42,683 nt of DNA, taken from NCBI GenBank assembly GCA_028713555.1, contig JAQTOA010000020.1, forward strand, positions 1 through 42,683, read 5' to 3'. A program made the translations under genes and the position numbers. This document shows, in pieces, positions 16,233 to 25,047 of this stretch. Source of the DNA: Sterolibacterium sp. (GTDB lineage Bacteria > Pseudomonadota > Gammaproteobacteria > Burkholderiales > Rhodocyclaceae). The notes beneath the pieces are model-generated. The model saw nothing but the letters and a program-made list of their open reading frames with translations. It did no database searches and was not told where the DNA came from. The stretch's first letter is position 1, and each line of letters begins with the position of its first letter.

Positions 16233-16496
16233 TCATGCTCCAGCCAGCAGCGCATCGAGCCGGCCGGCGTGGTCGAGGGCGGCAAGATCGTCAAAGCCGC
16301 CGACATGGGTTTCGCCGATATAAATCTGCGGCACGGTGCGACGGCCAGTGCGCGTCATCATTTCCTGGCGCCGTTCGGGGTCAAGATCGACGCGAATCTT
16401 CTCAATCGCAACGACCCCTTTGTGCTTGAGCAGTTCTTCGGCACGGATACAGAAGGGACAGATGGCGGTACTGTACATCAGGACTTTGGCGCTCAT
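16233..16496 (-). CDS. grxC: Glutaredoxin 3
   Basis: 87-residue thioredoxin-fold reductase using glutathione. The active site is CPFC (residues 13-16), rather than the more common CPYC. RRTVPQIYIGETHVGGFDDLAALD carries the cis-proline and glutathione-binding residues. Located between rhodanese and secB in a sulfur/redox and export operon. Confidence 0.95.
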   Translation of the reverse strand: MSAKVLMYSTAICPFCIRAEELLKHKGVVAIEKIRVDLDPERRQEMMTRTGRRTVPQIYIGETHVGGFDDLAALDHAGRLDALLAGA

Positions 16497-16506
16497 GCGG
16501 CTTCTC

Positions 16507-16926
16507 TTACTTTGTCGTCATGGGCAAGCCGGCTTCACGCCAGGCTGCGACGCCGCCAGCCAGGTTGAATACTTTTTCGAAGCCGTGCTTCGTTAATTTG
16601 CTGCATGCTGATGACGAACGGTTGCCCGTCTGGCAACTGATAATCAGTGGACGCGTCTTGAATTTCTCGATCTCGCCAAGGTGCTTTTCCAACTGTCCCA
16701 AGGCGATGTGGCGTGAATTGGGGATGTGGCCGGCGGCCCACTCAGCTGCTTCGCGCACATCGATCACCAGCGCATCGTCGCGGTTCAGCAACAGCGTTGC
16801 CTGCAACGGCGAAACGCGATTGGCGCCACTGCTGTTTACGATCTGCCACACAAGCATGCCGCCGCTGATCAGGGCGAGCATGACGTACATCAGGTTGTTC
16901 TGCACAAATTCCAAAATTCGCTCCAA
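16507..16926 (-). CDS. Membrane-anchored rhodanese-like sulfurtransferase
   Basis: 139 residues. An N-terminal membrane segment (about 12-30) is followed by one rhodanese domain: DALVIDVREAAEWAAGHIPN, active-site loop CQTGNRS with Cys98, and the ending AGGVAAWREAGLP. It can carry a persulfide on Cys98. It starts 11 bases after arsR and precedes grxC, suggesting sulfur transfer or persulfide handling at the inner membrane. Confidence 0.92.
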   Translation of the reverse strand: MERILEFVQNNLMYVMLALISGGMLVWQIVNSSGANRVSPLQATLLLNRDDALVIDVREAAEWAAGHIPNSRHIALGQLEKHLGEIEKFKTRPLIISCQTGNRSSSACSKLTKHGFEKVFNLAGGVAAWREAGLPMTTK

Positions 16927-16937
16927 CAGGGGTTGAG

Positions 16938-17267
16938 TCAGTGTTTATGCGGTGTTACGCCGCAGAAGACCTCGCGCATCAGTACGATCAACTGGAGCGT
17001 GCGGGTATCGGCGACACGGTAGTACACGCGATTGGCGTCCTTGCGTGTTTGCAGCACGCCCTTGTCGCGCAAGATGGCAAGATGCTGGGAGATATTGCTC
17101 TGTGAGGTGCCCACGGCATCGACGATGTCCTGTACGCAAATTTCCTGTTCGCCGACGACGCAGAGTATTTTCAGGCGCAGCGGATGCGAGATCGCCTTGA
17201 GCGCGCGCGCGGCGGTCTCGATGTGCTCTTGCTTGTCGATCAGGTCGAGGATGGCGTGGTCCGTCAC
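16938..17267 (-). CDS. ArsR-family regulator, probable persulfide/redox sensor
   Basis: 109-residue winged-helix repressor: ARALKAISHPLRLKILCVV, recognition helix TSQSNISQHLAILRDKGVL and wing TRKDANRVYYRV. The metal-site motif of classical ArsR (CVC) is absent. Cys36 (KILCVV) and Cys102 (EVFCGV) are 66 residues apart, the same spacing as the disulfide/tetrasulfide pair Cys41-Cys107 of SqrR; Cys44 is additional. Its first downstream gene is a rhodanese. Together this suggests a sulfide or persulfide sensor, an inference. GTG start at 17267. Divergent from gpmA. Confidence 0.9.
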   Translation of the reverse strand: MTDHAILDLIDKQEHIETAARALKAISHPLRLKILCVVGEQEICVQDIVDAVGTSQSNISQHLAILRDKGVLQTRKDANRVYYRVADTRTLQLIVLMREVFCGVTPHKH

Positions 17268-17294
17268 AGGGAGAAGTCGTCGAAATGAAACATG

Positions 17295-17309
17295 GAATAT
17301 TATAGAATA
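17295..17309 (-). promoter_or_regulatory. arsR promoter -10 with AT-rich possible operator
   Basis: A perfect TATAAT on the minus strand (17304-17299) lies 32 bases before arsR. It is embedded between two GAATA direct repeats (17295-17299 and 17305-17309), giving an AT-rich patch in an otherwise GC-rich region. A site here would let ArsR repress its own operon and possibly affect gpmA. No good -35 was found. Confidence 0.5.
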
Positions 17310-17350
17310 CTTCTTTGCAACTACCTAAGCACATCGCTGTGCGAGTCGCC

Positions 17351-18100
17351 ATGCATAAGATCGTCTTGTTGCGTCACGGGGAATCGACCTGGAACATGGA
17401 AAACCGGTTTACCGGCTGGACCGACGTTGGCCTGACCGAAAAGGGGCTGGCCGAAGCTGGTGCGGCCGGCCAGTTGCTCAAGAAGGAAGGGTACGACTTC
17501 GATCTTGCCTACACCTCGGTATTGAAGCGCGCCGTCAAGACGTTGTGGACCGTGCTGGAAGAAATGGACCAGATGTGGATCCCGATTCATCATTCCTGGC
17601 GTCTCAACGAACGTCACTATGGCGCCCTGCAAGGCCTCAACAAGGCGGAGACCGCCGCCAAGTATGGCGAAGCGCAGGTGAAAATATGGCGCCGCGCCTA
17701 CGATACGCCACCGCCGGCCCTGGAGGCCAACGACCCGCGCCTGGAAATCGGCAATCCGCGCTATGCCGATCTGGCGCCAGACGATTTTCCCCGCACCGAG
17801 TGCCTCAAGGACACCGTTGCGCGCTTCCTGCCATACTGGAATGGGACCATCGCGCCAATGGTCAAGTCGGGCAAGAAGGTCATCATTGCCGCTCACGGCA
17901 ACAGCCTGAGGGCGCTCGTCAAGTATCTCGACGATGTTCCTGACGCTGACATCGTCGGTGTCAACATACCCACCGCGCAACCGCTGGTGTACGAATTGGA
18001 CGATGCGCTCAAGCCGCTCAGGCATTATTATCTCGGCGATGAAAAGGCTATTCAGGCTGCCATGCAGGCCGTCGCCAACCAAGGCAAGGCGAAGAATTAA
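17351..18100 (+). CDS. gpmA: 2,3-bisphosphoglycerate-dependent phosphoglycerate mutase
   Basis: 249 residues. Interconverts 3- and 2-phosphoglycerate in glycolysis. Phosphohistidine motif LLRHGES (His9), [13 protein letters not shown], and [14 protein letters not shown] with the second catalytic histidine are intact. ATG 17351 ([10 protein letters not shown]) is the family start; a TTG upstream is in frame but not conserved. It leads a plus-strand group with the envC-like gene, ctpA and moeB. Confidence 0.96.
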   Translation: MHKIVLLRHGESTWNMENRFTGWTDVGLTEKGLAEAGAAGQLLKKEGYDFDLAYTSVLKRAVKTLWTVLEEMDQMWIPIHHSWRLNERHYGALQGLNKAETAAKYGEAQVKIWRRAYDTPPPALEANDPRLEIGNPRYADLAPDDFPRTECLKDTVARFLPYWNGTIAPMVKSGKKVIIAAHGNSLRALVKYLDDVPDADIVGVNIPTAQPLVYELDDALKPLRHYYLGDEKAIQAAMQAVANQGKAKN

Positions 18101-19337
18101 ACTCCACGGGTTAGCGACACTTCTTCTTGCGCTGTTCTTCTCGGCTAGCGCCAGCGCTGCGCCCCATGGCGCAGCGGCGGAAGCCAAGCGTGGGCAACTC
18201 AAGGAACTGCATGGCCGCATCGAAACCTTGCAGCGGGATCTGGCGAAGAGCGAAGAAATCAAGGCATCCGCCGCCGACCAGTTGAAGGAAACCGAGTCGG
18301 AAATTTCCGCGGTCAGTCGCGGCCTGCGTGAACTTGGCCAGCAACGCACCGAAGTTCAGGAGGCGCTCAACGACCTGCAACAGCAATCGCAACGCCTGGG
18401 AGACCAGATTGCCAAGCAGCAGGGGCAACTCGGCCGATTGCTCTATCGCCAGTATGTGAATGGCGAGAGCGAAGCGCTGCAACTGATCCTGGCCGGCGGC
18501 GATCCGAACCAGGCCGCGCGCGATCTTCACTACCTGACCCTGCTGTCACGCGCCAAGGCCGATCTGTTAAACGTTCTGCGCAGCACTCTGGCGGAGAAAC
18601 AGCGCCTGGCCGAAGCCGCCAGCGGCAAGCGCGACGAACTCATCGCCATTGAACAGCGGCAGCAACAGCAGCGGGCTGCGTTGTTGTCCCAACAGCATCA
18701 GCATCAGGTGATGCTGGCTAAACTGGCGAACAAGATCAGGGCACAGCGACGTGAAATCGGTGCGCTCAAGCAAGATGAAAAGCGGCTCGGCAAATTGATC
18801 GAGGGTCTCGCCCGTATCGTTGCCAAAGCGGCGCGAACGCCTCGTCCGGTACGCGCCAAGCCGGGCGCGACGCCGGAAGCGGGCCTTAAGTCTGCCCCCG
18901 ATCGCCAGCCGGCAGAGGAGGAGATGAGCTTTTCAGGCAACTTCGCCAAACTCAGGGGCAGCTTGCGTCTGCCGGTGCGCGGCGAACTGTCCAACCGTTT
19001 TGGCAAGCCGCGGGCAGAAAGTGGCGCCAGCTGGAAGGGCCTGTTCATTCGCGCCGCGGAAGGTAGCGAGGTCAAGGCCATCGCCCCCGGTCGGGTGGTC
19101 TTTGCCGATTGGCTGCGCGGTTTCGGCAACCTGCTGATCCTCGACCACGGCGATACTTTTCTAACCGTTTATGGCAACAACCAGTCGCTCTTTCGTCAGC
19201 TCGGGGATACCGTCAAATCCGGCGAAGTCATCGCCGCTGTTGGCAACAGCGGCGGCAACCCGGAATCCGGTTTATACTTTGAGCTTAGGCACGAGGGGCG
19301 GGCGGTAGATCCGCTGAAATGGGCCACTCTCAACTAG
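18096..19337 (+). CDS. Murein hydrolase activator, EnvC-like (coiled coil plus degenerate LytM domain)
   Basis: 413 residues from a proposed ATT start at 18096, which overlaps the gpmA stop by one base (ATTAA). This start gives an ideal signal peptide, [20 protein letters not shown], and AAGGCG lies just upstream. The only canonical start, ATG 18039, lies inside gpmA, lacks a ribosome site and adds 19 mostly basic residues. After the signal comes a long coiled coil (about residues 30-245) and a C-terminal LytM/M23-like domain ([14 protein letters not shown] to VDPLKW). The first zinc histidine is replaced (SWKGLFI) and the HxH site reads YGNNQ, so it is non-catalytic like EnvC, which activates periplasmic amidases during division. 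Cotranscribed with gpmA and ctpA. Confidence 0.88.
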   Translation: MKLHGLATLLLALFFSASASAAPHGAAAEAKRGQLKELHGRIETLQRDLAKSEEIKASAADQLKETESEISAVSRGLRELGQQRTEVQEALNDLQQQSQRLGDQIAKQQGQLGRLLYRQYVNGESEALQLILAGGDPNQAARDLHYLTLLSRAKADLLNVLRSTLAEKQRLAEAASGKRDELIAIEQRQQQQRAALLSQQHQHQVMLAKLANKIRAQRREIGALKQDEKRLGKLIEGLARIVAKAARTPRPVRAKPGATPEAGLKSAPDRQPAEEEMSFSGNFAKLRGSLRLPVRGELSNRFGKPRAESGASWKGLFIRAAEGSEVKAIAPGRVVFADWLRGFGNLLILDHGDTFLTVYGNNQSLFRQLGDTVKSGEVIAAVGNSGGNPESGLYFELRHEGRAVDPLKWATLN

Positions 19338-19361
19338 ATTTTCCAGCGGAGCCACGCATTT

Positions 19362-20813
19362 ATGCGCATCAAATTACAGCAAGCCGGATTGATTGTTATC
19401 GGACTAGTCGCTGGTATTCTTATCAGCCTCAATTTTTCCGCCAGCGCCCAGAGAGAAGAAGCTGCAACCGCGCTACCGGTTGAAGAATTGCGCAGTTTCG
19501 CGGATGTCTTCAACGCCATCAAGCAAGGCTACGTCGAACCGATCGATGACAAAAAACTGATTACTCATGCCATCAGCGGCATGCTCTCGAATCTCGATCC
19601 TCATTCGGCCTATCTCGATGCGGACTCTTTCAAGGACTTGCAGGTTAACACGCAGGGCGAGTTCGGCGGCCTGGGCATCGAGGTCGGCATGGAGGACGGA
19701 TTTGTCAAGGTCATCTCGCCGATCGAGGACACGCCGGCGTTCAAGGCCGGGATCAAGACCGGCGACCTGATCATCAAGCTCGATGAAACCCCGGTCAAAG
19801 GCATGACCCTCAACGATGCGGTCAAGCGCATGCGCGGCAAGCCGAAGACTTCGATTGTCCTGACTATCGCCCGCAAGGGTGAGACCAAGCCGCTGGTCAT
19901 GACCATCGTGCGCGAAAAGATCAAGGTGCAGAGCGTCAAATCGAAAGTGCTCGAAACCGGTTTCGGCTATCTGCGCGTCACGCAGTTCCAGGAAGAGACC
20001 ACGGCCGACCTCGCCAAACATCTCGACAAACTCTTTAAACAGGAAAAAGATGGTCTGCGTGGGCTGGTGCTCGATCTGCGCAACGACCCGGGCGGTTTGT
20101 TGAACGGCGCTGTCGGCGTATCTGCCGCTTTCCTGCCGGCGAAAACCCTGGTGGTTTCCACCGACGGCCGCACCGCCGACGCCAAGCACAAGTACTTTGC
20201 CAGCCCGGAGGACTATTTGCGCGGTACGCGTGATGATTTCCTGAAGAACTTGCCGGCCAGCATCAAGACCATACCGCTGGTGGTGCTGGTCAACGGCGGC
20301 TCGGCTTCGGCTTCCGAGATCGTTGCCGGCGCTCTTCAGGATCATAAGCGCGCCGTGGTGATGGGCACGCAAACCTTTGGCAAGGGCTCGGTGCAAACGG
20401 TCTTGCCGCTTTCCAACAACACCGCCATCAAGTTGACCACGGCGCGTTACTACACGCCGAGCGGAAACACGATTCAGGCCAAAGGCATCACTCCTGACAT
20501 CATTGTCGAGGAATCGCCCAATGGCGGCGGTGGGGCACACGAGCGCATCCGTGAAGTCGACCTGGAGCGTCATCTGGCGAACGATAGGGAAAAGGCCAAG
20601 GAAACCATACCGCCCATTCCTTCGTCGAAGACCGGCAAGAGCAAAGGCAAGGAAGAAAAAGGCAAGGATGAGAAGAGTAAAGACGAGAAGAGCAAGGAAG
20701 GGGTAGATGAAGATACGAGACCGCCAGCGTTCGAGTTTGCCTCGAAGAACGATTACCAATTGAACCAGGCGCTCGGTCTGCTTAAGGCGTGGCAGATCAT
20801 CAAGCAGAGGTGA
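19362..20813 (+). CDS. ctpA: Carboxy-terminal processing protease (S41 family, PDZ domain)
   Basis: 483 residues. An N-terminal membrane or signal segment (about 7-28) is followed by a PDZ domain (about 100-185, GEFGGLGIEVGMEDG) and the S41 catalytic domain. Ser316 in GGSASASE and Lys341 in FGKGSVQT form the dyad. It degrades or trims periplasmic proteins, often cell-wall enzymes. Near the C-terminus, residues about 425-455 form a Lys/Glu/Asp/Ser low-complexity stretch (repeated KGKDEKSKDEKS-type units), which looks like an expandable linker. The pairing with an EnvC-like gene upstream is common in Proteobacteria. Overlaps the next gene. Confidence 0.95.
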   Translation: MRIKLQQAGLIVIGLVAGILISLNFSASAQREEAATALPVEELRSFADVFNAIKQGYVEPIDDKKLITHAISGMLSNLDPHSAYLDADSFKDLQVNTQGEFGGLGIEVGMEDGFVKVISPIEDTPAFKAGIKTGDLIIKLDETPVKGMTLNDAVKRMRGKPKTSIVLTIARKGETKPLVMTIVREKIKVQSVKSKVLETGFGYLRVTQFQEETTADLAKHLDKLFKQEKDGLRGLVLDLRNDPGGLLNGAVGVSAAFLPAKTLVVSTDGRTADAKHKYFASPEDYLRGTRDDFLKNLPASIKTIPLVVLVNGGSASASEIVAGALQDHKRAVVMGTQTFGKGSVQTVLPLSNNTAIKLTTARYYTPSGNTIQAKGITPDIIVEESPNGGGGAHERIREVDLERHLANDREKAKETIPPIPSSKTGKSKGKEEKGKDEKSKDEKSKEGVDEDTRPPAFEFASKNDYQLNQALGLLKAWQIIKQR

Positions 20814-21559
20814 ACGACCAGCAGTTGCTCCGTTATAGCCGTCACATTCTGCTGCCGCAGATCGATGTTGATGGGCAAACGCGTTTGCTCGAGTCGCGGG
20901 CATTGGTGGTTGGCGCTGGCGGACTCGGCTCGCCGGTCGCCTTGTATCTGGCTTCCGCGGGCGTTGGCTCGCTGACACTGGCCGATGGCGATACGGTTGA
21001 CTTGACCAATCTGCAGCGGCAAATCCTTCACCGTAACAGTTCAGTGGGGCGTCCCAAGGCGGAGTCAGGGCGGGATACGCTGGCCGATATCAACCCGGAA
21101 TGTCGCGTCTTGGCTCTTGCCGAAAGGCTGGACGGTGAGCGGCTTAAGTCAGAGATTGCCGTCGCCGACGTGGTGCTTGACTGCTCGGACAATTTCGCCA
21201 CGCGCCACGCGATCAACCGCGCCTGCGTCGAATTCAACAAACCATTGGTTTCCGGCGCGGCGGTCCGCTTCGACGGACAGGTGTCGGTATTCGATTCGCG
21301 GCTAACCTCTTCCCCCTGCTATCACTGCCTGTTCCCGGAAGGCCAGGACGTCGAGGAGGTACGCTGTGCGGTGATGGGCGTATTCGCGCCGCTCACCGGC
21401 ATCATTGGCAGCGTACAGGCTGCGGAAGCACTCAAGTTGCTGATCGGTTGCGGCGAATCGTTGGCCGGGCGGCTGCTGCTGCTCGACGGACTGGCGATGG
21501 AATGGCGCTCGATCACGGTGCCACGTGATCCTGATTGTGCGGTATGCGGGCAGGGTTAA
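20810..21559 (+). CDS. moeB: HesA/MoeB/ThiF-family sulfur-carrier adenylyltransferase
   Basis: 249 residues. Activates the C-terminal glycine of a ubiquitin-like sulfur carrier (MoaD and/or ThiS) with ATP. Nucleotide motif GAGGLGSPVALYLASAGVG, then LADGDTVDLTNLQRQILH, and DCSDNFATRHAINRAC. Zinc cysteines are CYHC and CAVC. Cys in VEEVRCAVMGVFAPL is at the position of the conserved thiolating cysteine. GTG 20810 overlaps the ctpA stop (GTGA) and gives the E. coli MoeB-like start NDQQLLRYSRHI; GTG 20789 is the alternative. MoeB and ThiF cannot be separated by sequence alone here. Confidence 0.9.
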   Translation: MNDQQLLRYSRHILLPQIDVDGQTRLLESRALVVGAGGLGSPVALYLASAGVGSLTLADGDTVDLTNLQRQILHRNSSVGRPKAESGRDTLADINPECRVLALAERLDGERLKSEIAVADVVLDCSDNFATRHAINRACVEFNKPLVSGAAVRFDGQVSVFDSRLTSSPCYHCLFPEGQDVEEVRCAVMGVFAPLTGIIGSVQAAEALKLLIGCGESLAGRLLLLDGLAMEWRSITVPRDPDCAVCGQG

Positions 21560-21604
21560 CGATAACTGGCTCGTTCCGGGCCCGTTGAACTGTCAGGGGG
21601 CAAT

Positions 21605-21622
21605 GCCGGGGCGAGTCCCGGC
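21605..21622. terminator. Hairpin between convergent genes, extragenic-repeat-like
   Basis: GCCGGG (21605-21610), loop GCGAGT, CCCGGC (21617-21622), with GACGTCATT following. The arrangement of CGTCAT next to a CCGG-rich stem resembles the hairpin at 675-694 in inverted orientation, so both may be copies of one extragenic palindrome family. Confidence 0.5.
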
Positions 21623-21637
21623 GACGTCATTCACCCC

Positions 21638-22009
21638 TCAGAACAGCTTGTAGTGCCGCAGCCAGCGCGGCGCATGGGTCATGAGTGCGGAGCCCACCAG
21701 CACTGCCAAAAACAGTACCGTACCGATACCGCTGAGCCAGGCAGCACCAATCAGCAGCGCGACCTTGAACACGACGGTCTGGCCATTGAGCTGGCTGAAG
21801 TAGGCGGAATCGCCCCAACGATCGAGGGCGGCAATGCCAATTCCCGAAACGATCAATAAGCTGGCATAGATCACTGTCTCTGCCCGGGGAAGAACGCTCA
21901 GCACGGCCGCGCCAATGCCGGCTACGCCAACCAGATGCAGGGCGCGCAGCAGATTGACGAGGAGCCTGCGGCCGGTGAAATCGCGCTGGTTTTCTGGTTT
22001 GTCGCTCAT
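21638..22009 (-). CDS. Small integral membrane protein of unknown function, coupled to ribD
   Basis: 123 residues. A basic N-terminus (MSDKPENQRDFTGRR) precedes four likely membrane segments: about 17-40, 46-64, 78-93 and 94-112. It ends THAPRWLRHYKLF. No family recognised. ATG 22007-22009 overlaps the ribD stop by four bases (ATGA), so it is translationally coupled to ribD and lies at the end of the glyA-nrdR-ribD group. A riboflavin-related role is only a guess by position. Confidence 0.75.
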   Translation of the reverse strand: MSDKPENQRDFTGRRLLVNLLRALHLVGVAGIGAAVLSVLPRAETVIYASLLIVSGIGIAALDRWGDSAYFSQLNGQTVVFKVALLIGAAWLSGIGTVLFLAVLVGSALMTHAPRWLRHYKLF

Positions 22010-23100
22010 TTCAGGCGAGCCAGCAGGCACAGGTCAGCACCGACGCGGCGCAAGTCGACGATGCGCAACTCCTGCCGGCCGCTCAGATCGGCAAGTTCAG
22101 GCAGATTGAACATGCCCCTGGCCGCATCGCCAAGGATCGTCGGCGCCAGGTACAACAGCAGTTCATCGACCAGGCCGGCGCGCAACAGCGAGCCATTGAG
22201 TTTGCAGCCGGCCTCGGCGTGAATTTCGTTGATGCCGCGCCGCGCCAGTTCCGCCAGCAACGCCGCCAGATCGACCTTGCCCTGAGCGTTTGGCAGGACG
22301 ATCACTTCGGCAGCGCGGTGGCGCAGCGCTGCCGTTTTTACGGCGTCGTCAATAGCGGCTGTGACAATCACATTGCCGCCTTCCAGCACCTTTGCCTGCA
22401 AAGGAATTTCCAGCCGGCTATCGACCACCACCTTGAGCGGCTGGCGGGAGGTCTCGATGTCGCGCACCGTCAAGCGTGGATCGTCGTCCTTGACCGTGCC
22501 GATGCCAGTGAGTATGGCGCAGGCACGCGCTCGCCAACGGTGACCATCGGCACGTGCGGCGGAGCCAGTGATCCATTGGCTGCTGCCGTTATTGAGGGCG
22601 GTCTTGCCATCCAGACTGGCAGCAATCTTCATCCGTAGCCAAGGCCTGCCGCGCGTCATGCGCGAAACAAAACCGATATTCAGTTCGTGCGCTTCGGCCG
22701 CCATTAGGCCGCAAGCGGTTTCTATACCTGCCGCGCGCAACGTCGCCAGTCCCTGCCCAGCGACCTGCGGATTGGGGTCTTGCATGGCTGCCACGACCCG
22801 GCTGACGCCAGCCTCAATCAGCGCTGATGCGCAGGGTGGTGTGCGGCCATGATGGCTGCAGGGTTCCAGCGAGACATAAGCGGTGGCGTCGCGTACTTCG
22901 GCGGAATGAGTGCGTGCATCGGCTAGCGCCTGGATTTCGGCGTGATTTTTTCCGGCTGGCTGGGTGTGTCCCCGGCCGATGATCAGCCCGTTGCGAACCA
23001 GCACGCAGCCCACCCGCGGGTTCGGTGTCGTGCTGTAAAGGCCCTGTTGCGCCAGTTGCAGCGCAACCGCCATGAATTGATGGTCGGCGGCGGAAAACAT
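22006..23100 (-). CDS. ribD: Bifunctional riboflavin biosynthesis deaminase/reductase
   Basis: 364 residues. The N-terminal zinc deaminase domain has NHAEIQAL and EPCSHHGRTPPC. The C-terminal reductase domain has MKIAASLDGKTAL, DDPRLTVRD and a typical HAEAGCKLNGSLL segment. It performs the second and third steps of riboflavin synthesis. ATG 23100 (MFSAADHQFMAVAL) matches the family start; ATG 23139 would add 13 residues and lacks conservation. It lies 60 bases after nrdR, a common pairing. Confidence 0.96.
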   Translation of the reverse strand: MFSAADHQFMAVALQLAQQGLYSTTPNPRVGCVLVRNGLIIGRGHTQPAGKNHAEIQALADARTHSAEVRDATAYVSLEPCSHHGRTPPCASALIEAGVSRVVAAMQDPNPQVAGQGLATLRAAGIETACGLMAAEAHELNIGFVSRMTRGRPWLRMKIAASLDGKTALNNGSSQWITGSAARADGHRWRARACAILTGIGTVKDDDPRLTVRDIETSRQPLKVVVDSRLEIPLQAKVLEGGNVIVTAAIDDAVKTAALRHRAAEVIVLPNAQGKVDLAALLAELARRGINEIHAEAGCKLNGSLLRAGLVDELLLYLAPTILGDAARGMFNLPELADLSGRQELRIVDLRRVGADLCLLARLK

Positions 23101-23160
23101 CAGTAATTTGTCACGCGTATTTCCCCCGCATTTTTCCATCTTCTCGGCGGTCCTGACGAT

Positions 23161-23649
23161 TCAGGATTTCGGGCTAGTCCGCGGAATACGTGGCATGCGC
23201 GGTTTCTTGACTTCACGAATGGCATCGGAAAATTCCTCGACATCCGCGAAGTTCCGGTACACCGAAGCGAAGCGGATATAGGCGATCTTGTCGAGCTTCT
23301 TGAGTTCGCGCATCACCAGCTCGCCGATCTTGTCGCTCGGCACCTCGCGCTCGCCGAGCGTGACCAGCTTTTCTTCGATGCGGTCGATTGCGGCATCGAC
23401 GCTTTCCGTCGTGACCGGACGCTTGCGCAATGCCAGCATCATGCTGGCGAGAACTTTTTCGCGCTCGTATTCGACCCTGCTGCCGTTTTTCTTGACCAGT
23501 TGCGGCAACTGCAACTCAACCCGCTCATAGGTGGTGAAGCGCTTGTCACAGGTCATGCATCGCCTGCGTCTTCGCACCGTGTCGCCGTCCTCGTTCTCAC
23601 GGGTGTCGACAACCTGGGTGTTCGGTTCGGCACAGTAAGGGCATTTCAT
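23161..23649 (-). CDS. nrdR: Transcriptional repressor NrdR
   Basis: 162 residues. Zinc ribbon Cys3, Cys6, Cys31, Cys34 (MKCPYC and RRRRCMTC), then an ATP-cone domain ([20 protein letters not shown] to [14 protein letters not shown]). It represses ribonucleotide reductase genes in response to ATP/dATP. The start codon and the first four codons lie inside a 22-bp perfect hairpin, so its own translation may be structurally controlled. Upstream glyA and downstream ribD are on the same strand. Confidence 0.97.
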   Translation of the reverse strand: MKCPYCAEPNTQVVDTRENEDGDTVRRRRRCMTCDKRFTTYERVELQLPQLVKKNGSRVEYEREKVLASMMLALRKRPVTTESVDAAIDRIEEKLVTLGEREVPSDKIGELVMRELKKLDKIAYIRFASVYRNFADVEEFSDAIREVKKPRMPRIPRTSPKS

Positions 23650-23706
23650 GATTCGCTCTTCTGGAGCGAATCATGAAATGCCCTTTGGGCTGTTAAGTCC
23701 AAAGGG
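23637..23706 (-). promoter_or_regulatory. Strong hairpin over the nrdR start, with a mutually exclusive upstream hairpin
   Basis: Perfect 22-bp inverted repeat 23637-23658 / 23664-23685 with a 5-base loop. One arm contains the nrdR ATG and codons 2-4; the other is its exact complement upstream in the leader. A second hairpin, 23681-23688 (CCCTTTGG) with 23699-23706 (CCAAAGGG), shares five bases with the first, so only one of the two can form fully. The ribosome site (AGAAGAG) spans loop and stem. This could be a translational switch, or an inverted duplication or assembly artefact at this point. Confidence 0.7.
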
Positions 23707-23802
23707 TGGAAGTATTGGCCGCCAACTCCCCAACTCCCGCCCCAAGGCGGAGGAGTCCGCTTACACGCTTGGCTCGAAGGGCAAGTGCGGGTCATGTTCC
23801 GG

Positions 23803-25047
23803 TCATGCGTACACGGGGAAGCGTTTGCACAACTCGCCTACCCGGGTTTGAACACTGGCCAGCACCTCCTCATTGGCGGGCGCGTCGAGCACGTCGGCAA
23901 TCAGGTGAGCGATCTGCTCGGCCTCGATCTCGGAGAAGCCGCGGGTAGTCATCGCCGGGGTGCCGATGCGGATGCCGGAGGTGACCATGGGCTTCTGCGG
24001 ATCGTTGGGGATGGCGTTCTTATTGACCGTGATATGCGCTTTGCCGAGTGCGGTTTCGGCGTCCTTGCCGGTGATGTTTTTGGCGCGCAGATCGACCAGG
24101 AACACATGCGACTCGGTGCGCCCGGAAACGATGCGCAGGCCGCGCGAGATCAGCACCTTCACCATCACTTGGGCGTTTTCGATCACCTGCTCTTGGTAAT
24201 CGCGGAATTCGGGGGCCAGCGCTTCCTTGAAGGCCACTGCCTTGGCGGCGATCACATGCATCAGCGGTCCGCCCTGCAAGCCGGGAAAAATCGCGGAGTT
24301 GATGGCCTTGGCGTGCTGCTCCTTCATCAGGATCAAGCCGCCGCGCGGGCCGCGCAGGGTTTTGTGGGTGGTCGATGTGACCACGTCGGCATGCGGCACG
24401 GGATTCGGATAGAAACCAACCGCGACTAGACCGGCATAATGCGCCATGTCGACCATAAAAATCGCCCCGACGGCTTTAGCTACCTTCGCGAAGCGTTCGA
24501 AATCGATGCGCAGGCTGTAGGCCGAGGCGCCGGCAATGATCAGTTTCGGCTTGTGTTGCAGCGCCAGTTTTTCCATCGCATCGTAATCAATCTCCTCACG
24601 CGCGTCCAACCCATAAGGAACCACGTTGAACCACTTGCCACTCATGTTGAGCGCCATGCCGTGCGTCAGATGGCCGCCCTCGGCCAGGCTCATGCCCATG
24701 ATGGTATCGCCCGGTTTGAGGAAGGCCATGAAGACGGCCTGGTTCGCCTGGGAACCGGAGTTCGGCTGGACGTTGGCCGCTTCGGCGCCAAACAGTTTTT
24801 TGGCGCGATCGATGGCCAGCTGCTCGGCCACATCGACATGCTCGCAACCGCCGTAGTAGCGCTTGCCCGGATAGCCCTCGGCGTATTTGTTGGTGAGCTG
24901 CGAGCCCTGCGCTTCGAGCACGGCGTAAGAGACGTAATTTTCCGAGGCGATCAGCTCGATATGGTCTTCCTGGCGGCGGTTCTCGGACTGGATCGCCTGC
25001 CACAACTCGTTATCGACTTTGGCTAGGGTTTTCTGTTTGGAAAACAT
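23803..25047 (-). CDS. glyA: Serine hydroxymethyltransferase
   Basis: 414 residues. PLP enzyme converting serine and tetrahydrofolate to glycine and 5,10-methylene-tetrahydrofolate, which feeds thymidylate synthesis. Motifs: [44 protein letters not shown], and Lys229 in [17 protein letters not shown] 25047 ([12 protein letters not shown]) fits the family; upstream in-frame codons are not conserved. No clear ribosome site is seen. First gene of the glyA-nrdR-ribD group; 153 bases with unusual hairpins separate it from nrdR. Confidence 0.97.
   Translation of the reverse strand: MFSKQKTLAKVDNELWQAIQSENRRQEDHIELIASENYVSYAVLEAQGSQLTNKYAEGYPGKRYYGGCEHVDVAEQLAIDRAKKLFGAEAANVQPNSGSQANQAVFMAFLKPGDTIMGMSLAEGGHLTHGMALNMSGKWFNVVPYGLDAREEIDYDAMEKLALQHKPKLIIAGASAYSLRIDFERFAKVAKAVGAIFMVDMAHYAGLVAVGFYPNPVPHADVVTSTTHKTLRGPRGGLILMKEQHAKAINSAIFPGLQGGPLMHVIAAKAVAFKEALAPEFRDYQEQVIENAQVMVKVLISRGLRIVSGRTESHVFLVDLRAKNITGKDAETALGKAHITVNKNAIPNDPQKPMVTSGIRIGTPAMTTRGFSEIEAEQIAHLIADVLDAPANEEVLASVQTRVGELCKRFPVYA

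Noticed and set aside
18039..18041. ATG start for the envC-like gene inside gpmA
   Set aside because: No ribosome site and a poor, overlong signal peptide n-region; the ATT at 18096 fits better, although it is not proven.
23674..23697. Tiny plus-strand ORF MKCPLGC
   Set aside because: Its resemblance to the NrdR N-terminus follows from the inverted repeat, not from coding.
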